Below are positions 55,280 through 64,000 of a stretch of 64,000 bases of DNA, piece after piece. Origin of the DNA: Aphelocoma coerulescens (Eukaryota; Chordata; Aves; Passeriformes; Corvidae). Below the pieces are notes generated by a model. It searched no databases. It saw only the letters and a list, made by a program, of their open reading frames with translations, and was not told the DNA's origin. Each line of letters opens with the position of its first letter. Within the stretch, counting starts at the first letter, position 1. The stretch is taken from positions 868,001 to 932,000 of the forward strand of contig NW_027184084.1 of NCBI RefSeq assembly GCF_041296385.1. The letters run 5' to 3'. A program made the translations under genes and the position numbers.

Positions 55280-56529
55280 TGTCACAGGTTGGGTTTGTAA
55301 CCGGGCGGAAACACCAATTTAGTGTAGTCGTTTGGGCTAAAATACTCATTACTGTTTATCTTCTGTGAGATAAGAATTAGGAGAAACGCAAAGCAGGCAC
55401 CAAACTTGAATGAATATAAAGAAGTTTATTAACAGACCTAAAATAAGAAAAAATTATTCCACCTTCAGAACTCTCCTCCTCCCCCCACCTTCCTCCCTTC
55501 TCCCAGTGACAATGTAAAAAGACAACCCTTAAGATGTTCAGTCTGTTTACCACTTCTATAATAACCTTGTTCAGCCCATTTAGAAAGAGAAGTCTCTTCT
55601 TGCTCGTGCTATGAAAACAGTATCACAACGAGACAGCCACCCACTTCCAAATATTGTTCAGTCCATTTAGGAAGAGGAGTCTCTCTGCTCGCAATGTGAG
55701 TCCCTTCCCCCGACTTGCAGCTTTTCCCGCAACTGCTTTCGAGGGTCCACTCTTGAAGTTTTTTGGGGTACAATTTTAAGGTTGAGCCGTTCAGAAACAA
55801 AAAATCAGAGGCCCTTCTCCTTCCCTGGGAGCAAAGGGTCTTCCTCATCTTCATCTTTAAGACTATCTCTGGGAGCATCTCTAGGAACTGAGGTTTTCTC
55901 CTTTCCCATTTGGAGCAAAAGTCCTCATCTGGTCCATCTCTCCCTGTCCAAACTTCTCATGAAATGACAGCTGCGTCAGCATCTGCTTATTGCTTACGAG
56001 TTGAACACTCCACCCCCCATATCTTCATGAAATTACAACAGGATACTCTGATATATCATAGCTTCACAACAGACTTTCAGCTTTAAGCATCTCCTCTCTC
56101 TCTTCCTTCAGGTTTTCAGCTCTTCACAGCAATAAAAGGGTTAATCTCACCTCGGCCTTGCAGCTGGAATGTGGCTTATCGCTGTTGGTCACCTGACCTC
56201 TGCAGGAACAGAGGTGCTGCTTTGCTGAAATCTTGGCCGCAGTGGGGGGGGGGGGGGGGGTTCCGAGCCGCTCTGGCTGCCAACGGCAAGGCAGTGGGGG
56301 GAGGGGGGGGGTTCCATGGCTGGAACAGGCCCATGGCTCCAGGCTGGCAGTGGCCCGGCCCAGCCTGGCCCAAGCAGGGTCTGGCTGGGCCTGCTGGCCC
56401 CCACACAGGGCCTGCAGCCACCTCTCCCAGCGCTGGAAACAAGAGGGAGCTTGGGGGGGGAGTTAGTCTATTCTTAAGTGTGGATCACAGAGGCGGTCAC
56501 AACTTTAAGTGGCTTAAAGAATTGTCCAT

Positions 56530-57236
56530 TGTTGGGGAAGATGAAACAGGAAAGCCTTATAAATATGATTGCCTAACAAAAGATTTTGGGAATATGAAAA
56601 CTATAAGCGACATCGAAATGAAAGCCACCTTTGAGATATAAAGTCTTAGTTACTGAACAACTGAAAAACAATGGTGTGGCCGGCTGAAGGTAATCCCCTC
56701 TTGATTGGACAATACCCTCTGCTTGCAGACAGGTCCAAGGGTCAGAGCAGACCCTACTAGCTCAGCAGAAGGGGTCCAAGGAGTAGTTTTTAGAAGTTAA
56801 AATGTAACACTCTATGGTAATGTAATAACTCTTATAGGCTGTATGTAAATGCTATAGGATTTGTACCTTGTATTAGATTGGCTAGTGAGAATTAGAATAT
56901 TCAGTACAGAAGATGATTTATTGTATTGTAACAAGGACCTCGCTCTCTTGCTCTTAGCTCTCTTAGCCCTCTTGCTCTTTACTCTCTTAGCTCTCTTGCT
57001 TTTAGCTCTTAGCTCTTAGCTCTCTTAGCTCTCTTGCTCTCACTCTCTCTCTCTCCCTTACTCCGCTCTTACCTTGGGCCTGCTCTGAGCTGCAGCTAGC
57101 AGCTCTAAGCAGTGCCCTTGTACCCACACCCTTTATAATAAACAGCATGCTCAAAGATCTGCTTATAGAGATCTCTCGTCTCCGTCTCCGGCTGGGCCGT
57201 ACCGTCCAAACCCACACCCCCCGCAGAGTTTCTACA
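56530..57236 (+). mobile_element. LTR-alpha3, nested in LTR-A2 (707 bp)
   Basis: Exact 6-bp repeat GTCCAT (56524-56529, 57237-57242). Starts TGTTGGGGAAG and ends GTTTCTACA, AATAAA at 57137-57142. Related to LTR-alpha1/2 by its start but diverged, and it contains a CTCTTAGCT-type minisatellite. Confidence 0.92.
56941..57062 (+). repeat. CTCTTAGCT/CTCTTGCT minisatellite in LTR-alpha3
   Basis: About 120 bp of imperfect repeats of CTCTTAG and CTCTTGCT units, ending in a CTCTCTC run. Not seen in LTR-alpha1 or alpha2. Confidence 0.85.
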
Positions 57237-57346
57237 GTCCATATTCAAACTGGCCAGCTGATAGGTTCTATCAGGTCCCAGAGGAAGCTGTAAGCACCCC
57301 TTAGCAAGGACATCCCTTCCAGGACTGTGCTTGCTAACCTATGACA

Positions 57347-57388
57347 GCTAGGGAACATGGTATTGAGTGGGCGTACCACATTCCTTAC
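57347..57388 (+). pseudogene. pol: ERVL1 integrase, short middle piece
   Basis: Forty-two bases between two insertions read REHGIEWAYHIP in frame with the flanking integrase parts, equal to REHGIEWVYHIP in ERVL2. Confidence 0.8.
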
Positions 57389-58381
57389 TGCTGCGGTGCC
57401 TGCCGGGAGGCTAGCTCAGGGTCTGGGCAATTGCCTTGCCTGCCACAGTAGCATAGGACGGGTGCCGAGGGACAGCGGGAGGCTAAGCGAGGTTCAGGCA
57501 AGGCTCGCTTTAGCCACTGATGGAAAAGGCGCAAGGAGAGACAAAGCAATGAGGGACTCTTCTCAGGTGGACAGCATGGGTTTATTGGAACCCAGGAGAG
57601 AGGGGCCGAGAAGAGCCAAGAAAACATCTTTGGCAGGGGATTTTCTACCACACTGCTCAGGGCGAAGCAATCATAGAACATCCAATAACAGAACAGACAG
57701 GGGGTGTTACATAGGCGGGTATTAAAAAATGCCCTAGGGTATATTACCATGTCCCGCAGCCATAGGGAGGAGGAGGAGAGAAGATCCAGCAGGCAGGAAT
57801 TGTGCAGCAAGATTGATTGATTTAATTATTTTACAAACTCTTTTATAGACTTTTTTCTTCATAGTCTAATTGGACAAAGGATCAGCCACCCCTTGGGGTG
57901 ATTGGCTAAAATCCTAAAACATCCATTGTCAAAATATTTTTCTACTATACTATAAACAAGACTTTTCAAGGTTGCAGGTGTTTGGTTGTTTACAGAACTC
58001 TGCTACCTCTTCTGTGAGAGAGAAAACTCTCTCACGGACTTAGAAAATAGCAAGAAAATCCTTGCTAGCAGCATTTTTGTATCCACAGGCAGGGATACAT
58101 ACAACTTAACCAATGGGGAGAAAGGTAGGCGGAGAGGGTGAGCACGGGCCAATGACAGAGTGATGTGGAAACCAAGGGAGGGGAGTGGTCATTGCAGACG
58201 TGCAGGGTGTCACGTCTTTCCTGCTTTGGCTAACGAACTTTCTTGCCAGACAGCCTGAGGGTGTCTATGTTGTGGCAGGCAGCTATCTTAGGGTTCCTGG
58301 GCCTCATGAGAATTAAACCACTGGACCTTTTGTCCAACGGGACCCAGGACATCCTGGCAAGAGCCATGTCTCACCACAACA
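57389..58381 (-). mobile_element. LTR-D, solo LTR interrupted by LTR-C3
   Basis: Exact 6-bp repeat CCTTAC (57383-57388, 58382-58387). On the minus strand it starts TGTTGTGGTGAG and ends CACCGCAGCA, with AATAAA at 57581-57586 on the complement. About 620 bp without LTR-C3. The forward 57357-57725 frame is a shadow. Confidence 0.92.
57720..58087 (-). mobile_element. LTR-C3, nested in LTR-D (368 bp)
   Basis: Flanked by GGCGGG/GGCAGG (57714-57719, 58088-58093), one mismatch in six. On the minus strand TGTGGATAC to TTTAATA, again ending TA. Confidence 0.82.
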
Positions 58382-58760
58382 CCTTACCATTCACCAGCTG
58401 CTGGGAAAGTTGAGTGGTGCAGTGGACTATTAAAAACCACATTGAAGGCAATGGGTGGTAGGACCTTCAAGCAGTGGGATCTGCATTTAGCAAAGGCCAC
58501 CTGGTTAGTTAACACCAGAGGTTCCACTAACCAAGCTGGCCCTGACCAGTCCAAACCCCTGCGTGCAGCAGACAGAGATGAAGTCCCTATGGTGCATATG
58601 AGAGGTATGTTAGGAAAGACAGTTTGGATTAATTCTGCCTTGAGCAAAGGCAAACCTATCCATGGGATTATTTTAGCTCAAGGACCTGGTTACCCTTGGT
58701 GGGTAATGCAGAGGGATGAGGACAGGTTGTGTACCTCAGAGGGATTTGATTTTGGGTGAG
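58382..58760 (+). pseudogene. pol: ERVL1 integrase C-terminal part
   Basis: The sequence from 58388 gives the site matching PAAGKVERCNG in ERVL2, with a stop after the glutamate helix. Then (58442-58759) FKQWDLHLAKATWLVNTRGSTNQAG, KTVWINSALSKG and PWWVMQRDED to the end, matching the ERVL2 Pol C-terminus. So the RT-IN order is complete apart from insertions. Confidence 0.8.
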
Positions 58761-59034
58761 AACAGCCTGTAATGTTGGAATGCCAATTTACCACTGGTTG
58801 CTGAATGTTATTGCCACTGCATGTTTTAACTGCCATGGACAATGAGAATGGACTGCTGCCATTATATCAGTCATGGACTCAATGAACTCTATCCATATCC
58901 TGGGGGATGGTCAGTGACCACTGCAATAATTGTGTTTGTATATAGTTATATGTATATATGTATAGATATGTGTGTTTGCAGTTGAAATGTATTAATTTGG
59001 GCATTAATCAGATGATATGGGATAAGGGGTGGAA
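58761..59034 (+). other. ERVL1 3' untranslated region and polypurine tract
   Basis: AT-rich, with TATATG repeats near 58935-58975, ending in ATAAGGGGTGGAA (59022-59034) directly before the LTR TGTCTTG. No env. Confidence 0.75.
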
Positions 59035-59102
59035 TGTCTTGGGCTGATTCATAATGATAACGTATTCCAAAACTCATTGGAGTCCAAAAATTTTTACTCT
59101 AT
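59035..59102 (+). mobile_element. ERVL1 3' LTR, first 68 bp
   Basis: TGTCTTGGGCTGATTC matches the ERVL1 5' LTR start at 41749. LTR-C4 interrupts it, and ERVL2 interrupts that, so the remainder should lie beyond the right window edge. Confidence 0.75.
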
Positions 59103-59328
59103 TGTGGATACAATATTGCTGCTAGCAAGAATTTTTCTTGCTTCTTTCTAAGCCCGTGAGATACTTTTCTCTCTCACAAATATTTTCAGAAGTTCTGTAA
59201 ACTATGAACATCTGTGACCTTGTACAACTATGTTTATGGTACAGTAGAAAAATATTTTGACAATGGATGTTTTAGGATTTTAGCCAATCACCCCAGGGGG
59301 TGGCTGATCCTTTGTCCAATTAGACTAT
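59103..59328 (+). mobile_element. LTR-C4, 5' part only (226 bp)
   Basis: Starts TGTGGATACAATATTGC and follows the LTR-C consensus to ATTAGACTAT, where the ERVL2 LTR starts. The missing 3' half is expected beyond ERVL2. Confidence 0.82.
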
Positions 59329-59976
59329 TGTTCCAGTTTGGCCAAATTTAGAAATATATCCTCTGAGAGAAGGCTCAACCAGCCCTTCCCCCCCAGGTTC
59401 GGGAAAAAAATAAATTTTCCTCGAAGGAAAGTGAAGGAGATAAAACTATTTATTTACCAAACACACGGGAAAAGGAAAATAAGGCTAAATAATAAAATGT
59501 TTCACTGTGGAGGAAAAAACCTGGGGAAGTGTTAAGAGTCCTCCCTTTGGTCTCCTCGGCGCTGGGGCTTGGGCCAGGGCCAGGCCCTCTGTGCCCGGTG
59601 GAAAGTCCTCCCGATGTGCTCTGAGGTTGAAAAGCAGTCCAGTAGAAAAGGGAGAAAATCCGGAATTCCAGAGAAGGAAAAACAAAGTCCAAACTCTCAG
59701 TCTCTCTCTCCAGAGAACAAGAAACTGAAACAACTGGCCAAAAGCTGACTGGAAAAGCAGCAAGCCAGGTGCTTCCTCGCTCCCCCGCCGGGGCTGGAAA
59801 AAAAACCTGCTATCTCTGTGTGACCTTGAACAAGCTGCAAGCTGCCCTGAAAAAGTTTTGCTCAGTTTTTTCCTTCCCCCTCTCAGGCTCAGTTTAGAGG
59901 CATAGAAAGACACAGAAATTAATTTCTGGGCATAGGCAGCGATATGGGATACACATCATAAGGTCACCACAAGACA
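59329..59976 (-). mobile_element. ERVL2 3' LTR (648 bp)
   Basis: On the minus strand it starts TGTCTTGTGGTGACC after the polypurine tract and ends CCAAACTGGAACA. The left flank GACTAT belongs to LTR-C4. The 5' LTR lies beyond the window, so no duplication can be tested. Confidence 0.85.
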
Positions 59977-60133
59977 TTCCACCCCTTATCCCATATTGGT
60001 GGCTCAATGTCCAAACTAAGATATTTTAATTCTACACACACATTTTTATATATATATACAAAACTATATACAAACAGTGACAGTGACAATCAGCAAGCAG
60101 GGGTATACAAGCATTTCACACTACAGGTGGTTT
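59977..60133 (-). other. ERVL2 polypurine tract and 3' untranslated region
   Basis: ATAAGGGGTGGAA (59989-59977 on the complement) directly before the LTR. Only about 145 bp separate it from the Pol stop, so ERVL2 has no env or 3' dUTPase. Confidence 0.8.
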
Positions 60134-62683
60134 TCACACAACAATCAGATCTCCCTGTGGTACACAACGTGTTGTTCCATCTTTCTGCATTACCCACCAT
60201 GTGCAACCAGGTCCCTGAGCAAAGACAACCCCACGGGTGGGTTTGTCTGTACTCGAGGCAGAATTTATCCACACAGGCTTTCCAAACAGACCTCTGACAT
60301 GCACTACTGGGACCTTATCTCCATCTGTTGTATGCAGGGATTCAGATTGGGCTGGACCAGCTCTATTGGTGGAACCTCGGGTGTTAACTAACCAGGTGGC
60401 CTTTGCTAGATGCTGTTCCCAATTTTTGAAAGTTCCCCCACCTAGTGCATTCAAAGTGGTTTTCAACAATCCATTGCACCGTTCCACTTTGCCTGCAGCT
60501 GGTGCATGGTAAGGGATGTGGTACACCCACTCAATGCCATGTTCTCTAGCCCAGGTGTTAATAAGGCTATTCTTAAAATTAGTCCCATTGTCAGATTCAA
60601 TTCTCTCAGGGGTACCATGCCTCCAAAGGACTTGCTTTTCGAGGCCCAGGATGGTGTTCCGGGCAGTAGCGTGAGGCACCGGGTAGGTCTCCAACCATCC
60701 AGTGGTGGCTTCTACCATTGTGAGCACATAGCGCTTGCCTTGGCGTGTTTGAGGCAGTGTGATGTAATCAATCTGCCAGGCCTCCCCATACTTGTATTTG
60801 GACCATTGCCCACCATACCACAGGGGCTTCACCCGCTTGGCCTGCTTGATCGCAGCGCATGTCTCACAATCATGGATCACCTGGGAGATACTGTCCATGG
60901 TTAGATCCACCCCTCGGTCTCGTGCCCACTTATAGGTGGCATGTCTGCCCTGATGGCCTGAAGCATCATGAGCCCATCGAGCTAGGAACAACTCTCCCTT
61001 GTGTTTCCAGTCCAAGTCTACCTGTGACACTTCTATCTTTGCAGCCTGATCTACCTGCTTGTTGTTTTGATGTTCTTCATTAGCCCTACTCTTGGGGACA
61101 TGGGCATCTACATGGCGGACTTTCACAACCAGCTTTCTTACTCGGGCAGCGATGTCTTTCCACTCTTCAGCAGCCCAGATTGGTTTTCCCCTACGTTGCC
61201 AATTAGCTTTTTCCCACTTTTCTAGCCATCCCCACAGAGCATTGGCTACCATCCATGAATCAGTGTAGAGGTAGAGCTTTGGCCACTTCTCTCTTTCAAC
61301 AATGTCCAGGGCTAGTTGAACAGCTTTGAGTTCAGCGAGTTGGCTTGATCCACCTTCTCCTTCAGTAGCTTCTGCAACCCGTCGTGTGGGACTCCATACG
61401 GCTGCTTTCCACTTTTGTTTCATCCCTACGATGCGACAAGAACCGTCAGTGAAAAGAGCGTAGCGTGTGTCTTCTGATGGCAGTTGGTTGTATGGTGGAG
61501 CTTCTTCAGCACGTGTCACTTGTTCTTCTTCATCAGCGAGACCAAAGTTTTCACCTTCTGGCCAGTTTGTGATTATTTCCAAAATCCCAGGGCGATTCAG
61601 TTTTCCAATACGGGCGCGCTGCGTGATGAGAGCAATCCATTTGCTCCATGTGGCATTGGTGGCGTGGTGGGTAGAGGGAACCTCTGCTTTGAGCATCCAT
61701 CCCAGCACCGGTAGTTGGGGTACCAGGAGGAGTTGTGCCTCAGTGCCAATTACCTCTGAGGCAGCTTGGATTCCTTCATAGGCTGCCAAGATTTCCTTCT
61801 CCGTTGGGGTGTAGTTGGCTTCAGACCCTCGGTAGCTCCGGCTCCAGAATCCCCGTGGTCCACCTCGAGTCTCACCAGACACCTTCTGCCAGAGGCTCCA
61901 GGACAGGCCATTGTTCCCGGCTGCAGAGTAGAGCACGTTCTTCACTTCTGGTCCTGTCCTGACTGGCCCAAGGGCTACGGCGTGAGCGATTTCCTGCTTG
62001 ATCTGGGCAAAAGCTTGTTGCTGTTCGGGGCCCCAGTCGAAATCGTTCTTCTTGCGGGTAACCAGGTAAAGAGGACTCACAATCTGGCTGTACTCTGGGA
62101 TATGCATTCTCCAAAAACCTATGGCACCTAGGAAAGCTTGTGTTTCCTTCTTGTTGGTTGGTGGAGACATTGCAGTGATCTTATTGATGACCTCAGCGGG
62201 AATCTGATGCCGTCCATCTTGCCATTTCACTCCCAGGAACTGGATCTCTTGAGCAGGTCCCTTGACTTTGCTCTTCTTGATGGCGAAGCCAGCTTCCAGG
62301 AGAATCTGGATAACTTTCTCTCCTTTCTCAAACACTTCTGCTGCAGTGTTCCCCCACACAATGATGTCATCAATGTACTGCAGATGTTCTGGAGCCTCAC
62401 CCTTTTCTAGTGCAATCTGGATCAGCCCATGGCAGATGGTGGGACTGTGCTTCCACCCCTGAGGCAGTCGGTTCCAGGTGTATTGCACACCCCTCCAGGT
62501 GAAGGCAAACTGAGGCCTGCACTCTGCTGCTAGAGGAATGGAGAAAAATGCATTGGCAATGTCAATAGTGGCATACCACTTCGCTGCTTTGGACTCTAGC
62601 TCATACTGGAGCTCCAACATGTCCAGCACAGCAGCACTCAGTGGTGGAGTCACTTCATTTAAGGCACGATAGTCCACAGTCAA
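60134..62683 (-). pseudogene. pol: ERVL2 Pol: reverse transcriptase, RNase H and integrase (849 codons, open)
   Basis: One uninterrupted frame. RT: LTVDYRALNEV is split from it only by a UAG at 62684, then ATIDIANAFFSIPL, RLPQGWKHSPTICHGLI and the catalytic LQYIDDIIVWG (near 62380). RNase H: FTDGSCR (Asp), SQLAELKAVQL (Glu), YTDSWMVANAL (Asp). Integrase: WAHDASGHQG and CETCAAIK finger, then core IDYITLPQ, ESDNGTNFKN and AAGKVERCNG (D, D, E intact), then a C-terminal domain ending QGDLIVV. Usual ERV-L pol length fits. All catalytic residues I can check are present, so it may be a recent copy. Enclosed by gag-pro upstream and LTR 158 bp downstream. Confidence 0.88.
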
Positions 62684-63310
62684 TCTCTATTCTCCTTCAG
62701 ATTTGCATACAGGCCAAATGGGACTATTGAAGGGTGAGTGGGTCTTGCTGACCACCCCTTGGCTCTCCAGCTCACAGATCATCTTGTGGATGGGAATCAC
62801 AGCATCTCGAGTTGTCCGGTACTGTCGGCGATGCACTGTCGAGGTAGCAATTGGTACTCTTTGTTCTTCCACCTTCAGAAGGCCGACTTCAGACGGGTTC
62901 TCTGATAATCCAGGCAAAATGTTCAATTGCTTAATGCCCTCTGTCTCCACATCAGGTATTCCAAAAGCCCACTTGAGTCCCTTTGGGTCTCTAAAATGCC
63001 CATTCCGGAGGAAATCTATGCCCAAAATGCACGGGGCCTCTGGGCCAGTCACAATGAGATGCTTCTTCCACTCAGTTCCAGTCAGGCTCACCTCAGCTTC
63101 CACCAAGGTCAAATTTTGTGATCCACCTGTTACACCAGAAATAGAAACAGATTCTACCCCCACATGCTGCGATGGAATTATTGTGCACTGCGCACCAGTG
63201 TCAACCAAGGCATCATGTTTTTGTGGTTCTGATGTACCAGGCCAAGGAATCCACACAGTCCAAAAAACGCGGTTTTCCCTGACCTCTACCTGGCTAGAGG
63301 CAGGGCCCCT
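62684..63310 (-). pseudogene. pro: ERVL2 protease and start of RT
   Basis: Open from the gag UAG (63311-63313) to a second TAG at 62684-62686. Protease: HDALVDTGAQCTIIPS with DTGA intact, a long flap region, ITGPEAPCILGIDFLRNGHF. The RT fingers begin after it (AVIPIHKMICELESQG, NSPIWPVCKSEGE) and end at the TAG, in frame with the RT frame downstream. The second TAG falls where ERV-L relatives probably have Trp (GE_RLTVDY). It is in the same frame as both neighbours. Confidence 0.8.
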
Positions 63311-64000
63311 CTATGCCTGGTTATCCTTCTTTCCCTGGGCCTGTATCTTAGAGGTTCCTTCATGGGAATTGGACATGTCATCCTCTTTTCCATCATTTCT
63401 GGCAGTTTGGCCACAGGCAACTGGAGCTACTTCCGTTTTGGTAGATCCTCCTTTCTGAGACTTGCGCTCCTTCAATTCACGCACTCCTGCTGCCAAAGCA
63501 GAAGTAGGTTGTCTACCCCAGTTCCTCATGTCTTCCCCATTGTCACACAGGAAATCCCACAGCTCACTTTGTGGGATGTACCTTCTCTCTGGGGAACGTC
63601 CGCGGAGAAGGCACTCTTTAATCTCCTGGAGACTCTTCTCCATCTTATCTTCCATTTTCTGCATATGTGTTTCCACAGCTGCAATTCTTGCATGTGTTGG
63701 GCCATGCACAGAGACTGCATATGCTCGGAGCTTCACTGCCATATCCTTCACAGTCTCATTCGCACCGTAGTCCGGTTTCATTATTGCTAAAGCAGAAGCG
63801 TATTCTGGTGGCCCAAGTTGTATGAGTTTTCACCACATGAATGGAAAAACTCCGGCCCGGTCTGGACTCCTCAATCCTGGGTCATTTGCAAAGACAACCT
63901 CTACCACACCTAGTTCTCTCAGGCGTTGGATCCCTTGTTCTATGGTCTTCCACGGGGTTTGCTGCATGTAGAGATCATCTCCACACATATATCTTTCAGC
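63311..64000 (-). pseudogene. gag: ERVL2 gag, C-terminal part, with terminal UAG; runs off window
   Basis: The minus frame to 63781 reads SVHGPTHARIAAVETHMQ (coiled-coil-like), RRYIPQSELWDFL and a Lys/Gln/Gly-rich tail ending in TAG (63313-63311). Upstream (63782-64000) gag-like sequence continues with a Trp/Pro-rich block but with stops. No zinc knuckle is seen. The stop and the following AGGGGCCCTGCC are shared with ERVL1. Upstream part is incomplete. Confidence 0.72.

Larger units (their letters stand above)
55280..57346 (-). mobile_element. LTR-A2, solo LTR interrupted by LTR-alpha3
   Basis: Exact 5-bp repeat GCTAG (55275-55279, 57347-57351). Plus-strand ends TGTCACAGG and CCTATGACA form an inverted terminal repeat (TGTCA). 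Host gene reads on across it as DTWA then REHGIEW. Length without alpha3 is about 1350 bp. Confidence 0.92.
41749..59102 (+). mobile_element. ERVL1, ERV-L-like (class III) provirus with many nested insertions
   Basis: Starts TGTCTTGGGGGG (5' LTR), has a primer site at 43174, then gag, protease, RT, RNase H and integrase fragments in order, a polypurine tract at 59022-59034 and the first 68 bp of a 3' LTR (TGTCTTGGGC). Eleven LTRs break it: LTR-G2, LTR-A4 (with A3 and C2 inside), LTR-I, LTR-H, LTR-F, LTR-E2 (with A5), LTR-A2 (with alpha3), LTR-D (with C3), and LTR-C4 at its end (counting nested ones gives thirteen). The ERV-L assignment rests on the Pol type shared with ERVL2. Confidence 0.85.

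Noticed and set aside
56941..57062. CRISPR-like array from the CTCTTAGCT repeats
   Set aside because: Units are 7-9 bp, imperfect and without spacers; this is a minisatellite inside an LTR.
1..64000. Host protein-coding exons
   Set aside because: Every long frame I could interpret is retroviral or CR1; I saw no splice-bounded host-like coding sequence.

Overview
The window looks like a piece of an avian genome, probably a gene-poor, repeat-rich chromosome such as the W of a songbird (the W is inference). Direct evidence for a bird or other reptile is a 5'-truncated CR1 LINE at about 33243-33952 with the standard CR1 3' tail. Almost everything else is endogenous retrovirus (ERV) sequence, stacked insertion into insertion. 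I found no host protein gene, functional RNA gene, CRISPR array or bacterial feature.

Layout. (1) 1-8493 and 18693-19875, minus strand: two class II (betaretrovirus-like) proviruses, here ERV1 (gag, left) and ERV2 (gag-pro-pol), joined through a single LTR at 2845-3342. (2) 8494-18692, plus: a complete class I (gammaretrovirus-like) provirus with both LTRs, tRNA-Pro primer site, gag, UAG, pro-pol and env, inserted into ERV2 with a 4-bp ATTA target duplication. (3) 19876-22623, plus: an env tail with its 3' LTR (LTR-alpha), cut by two solo LTRs. (4) 22942-25782, minus: a decayed class III (ERV-L-like) pol, ERVL3. (5) 25783-35738, plus: a class II provirus, ERV3, whose reverse transcriptase (RT) gene is cut by an LTR, by a nearly complete env-bearing alpharetrovirus-like provirus (ERV4, 29465-33202), by CR1 and by another LTR. 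(6) 36449-41596, minus: a class I provirus, ERV5. (7) 41749-59102, plus: an ERV-L-like provirus, ERVL1, split by at least eleven LTR insertions, several of them nested. (8) 59329-64000, minus: the 3' part of a younger ERV-L-like provirus, ERVL2, with a Pol reading frame of 849 codons and only one stop between protease and RT; its gag runs off the window.

Target-site duplications let many LTR ends be placed to the base. They fall in three size classes: 4 bp (class I provirus, LTR-B1, LTR-H), 5 bp (LTR-A, LTR-E, LTR-I) and 6 bp (LTR-C, LTR-D, LTR-G, LTR-alpha, ERV4). Family letters are local labels, not database names. The genes are relics of separate infections or transpositions and do not form a working system. 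The most unusual points are a Gag-Env fusion frame in ERV4, a UAG at the gag-pro boundary shared by two ERV-L copies, an LTR family ending TG...TA instead of TG...CA, and a class II tandem sharing one LTR.
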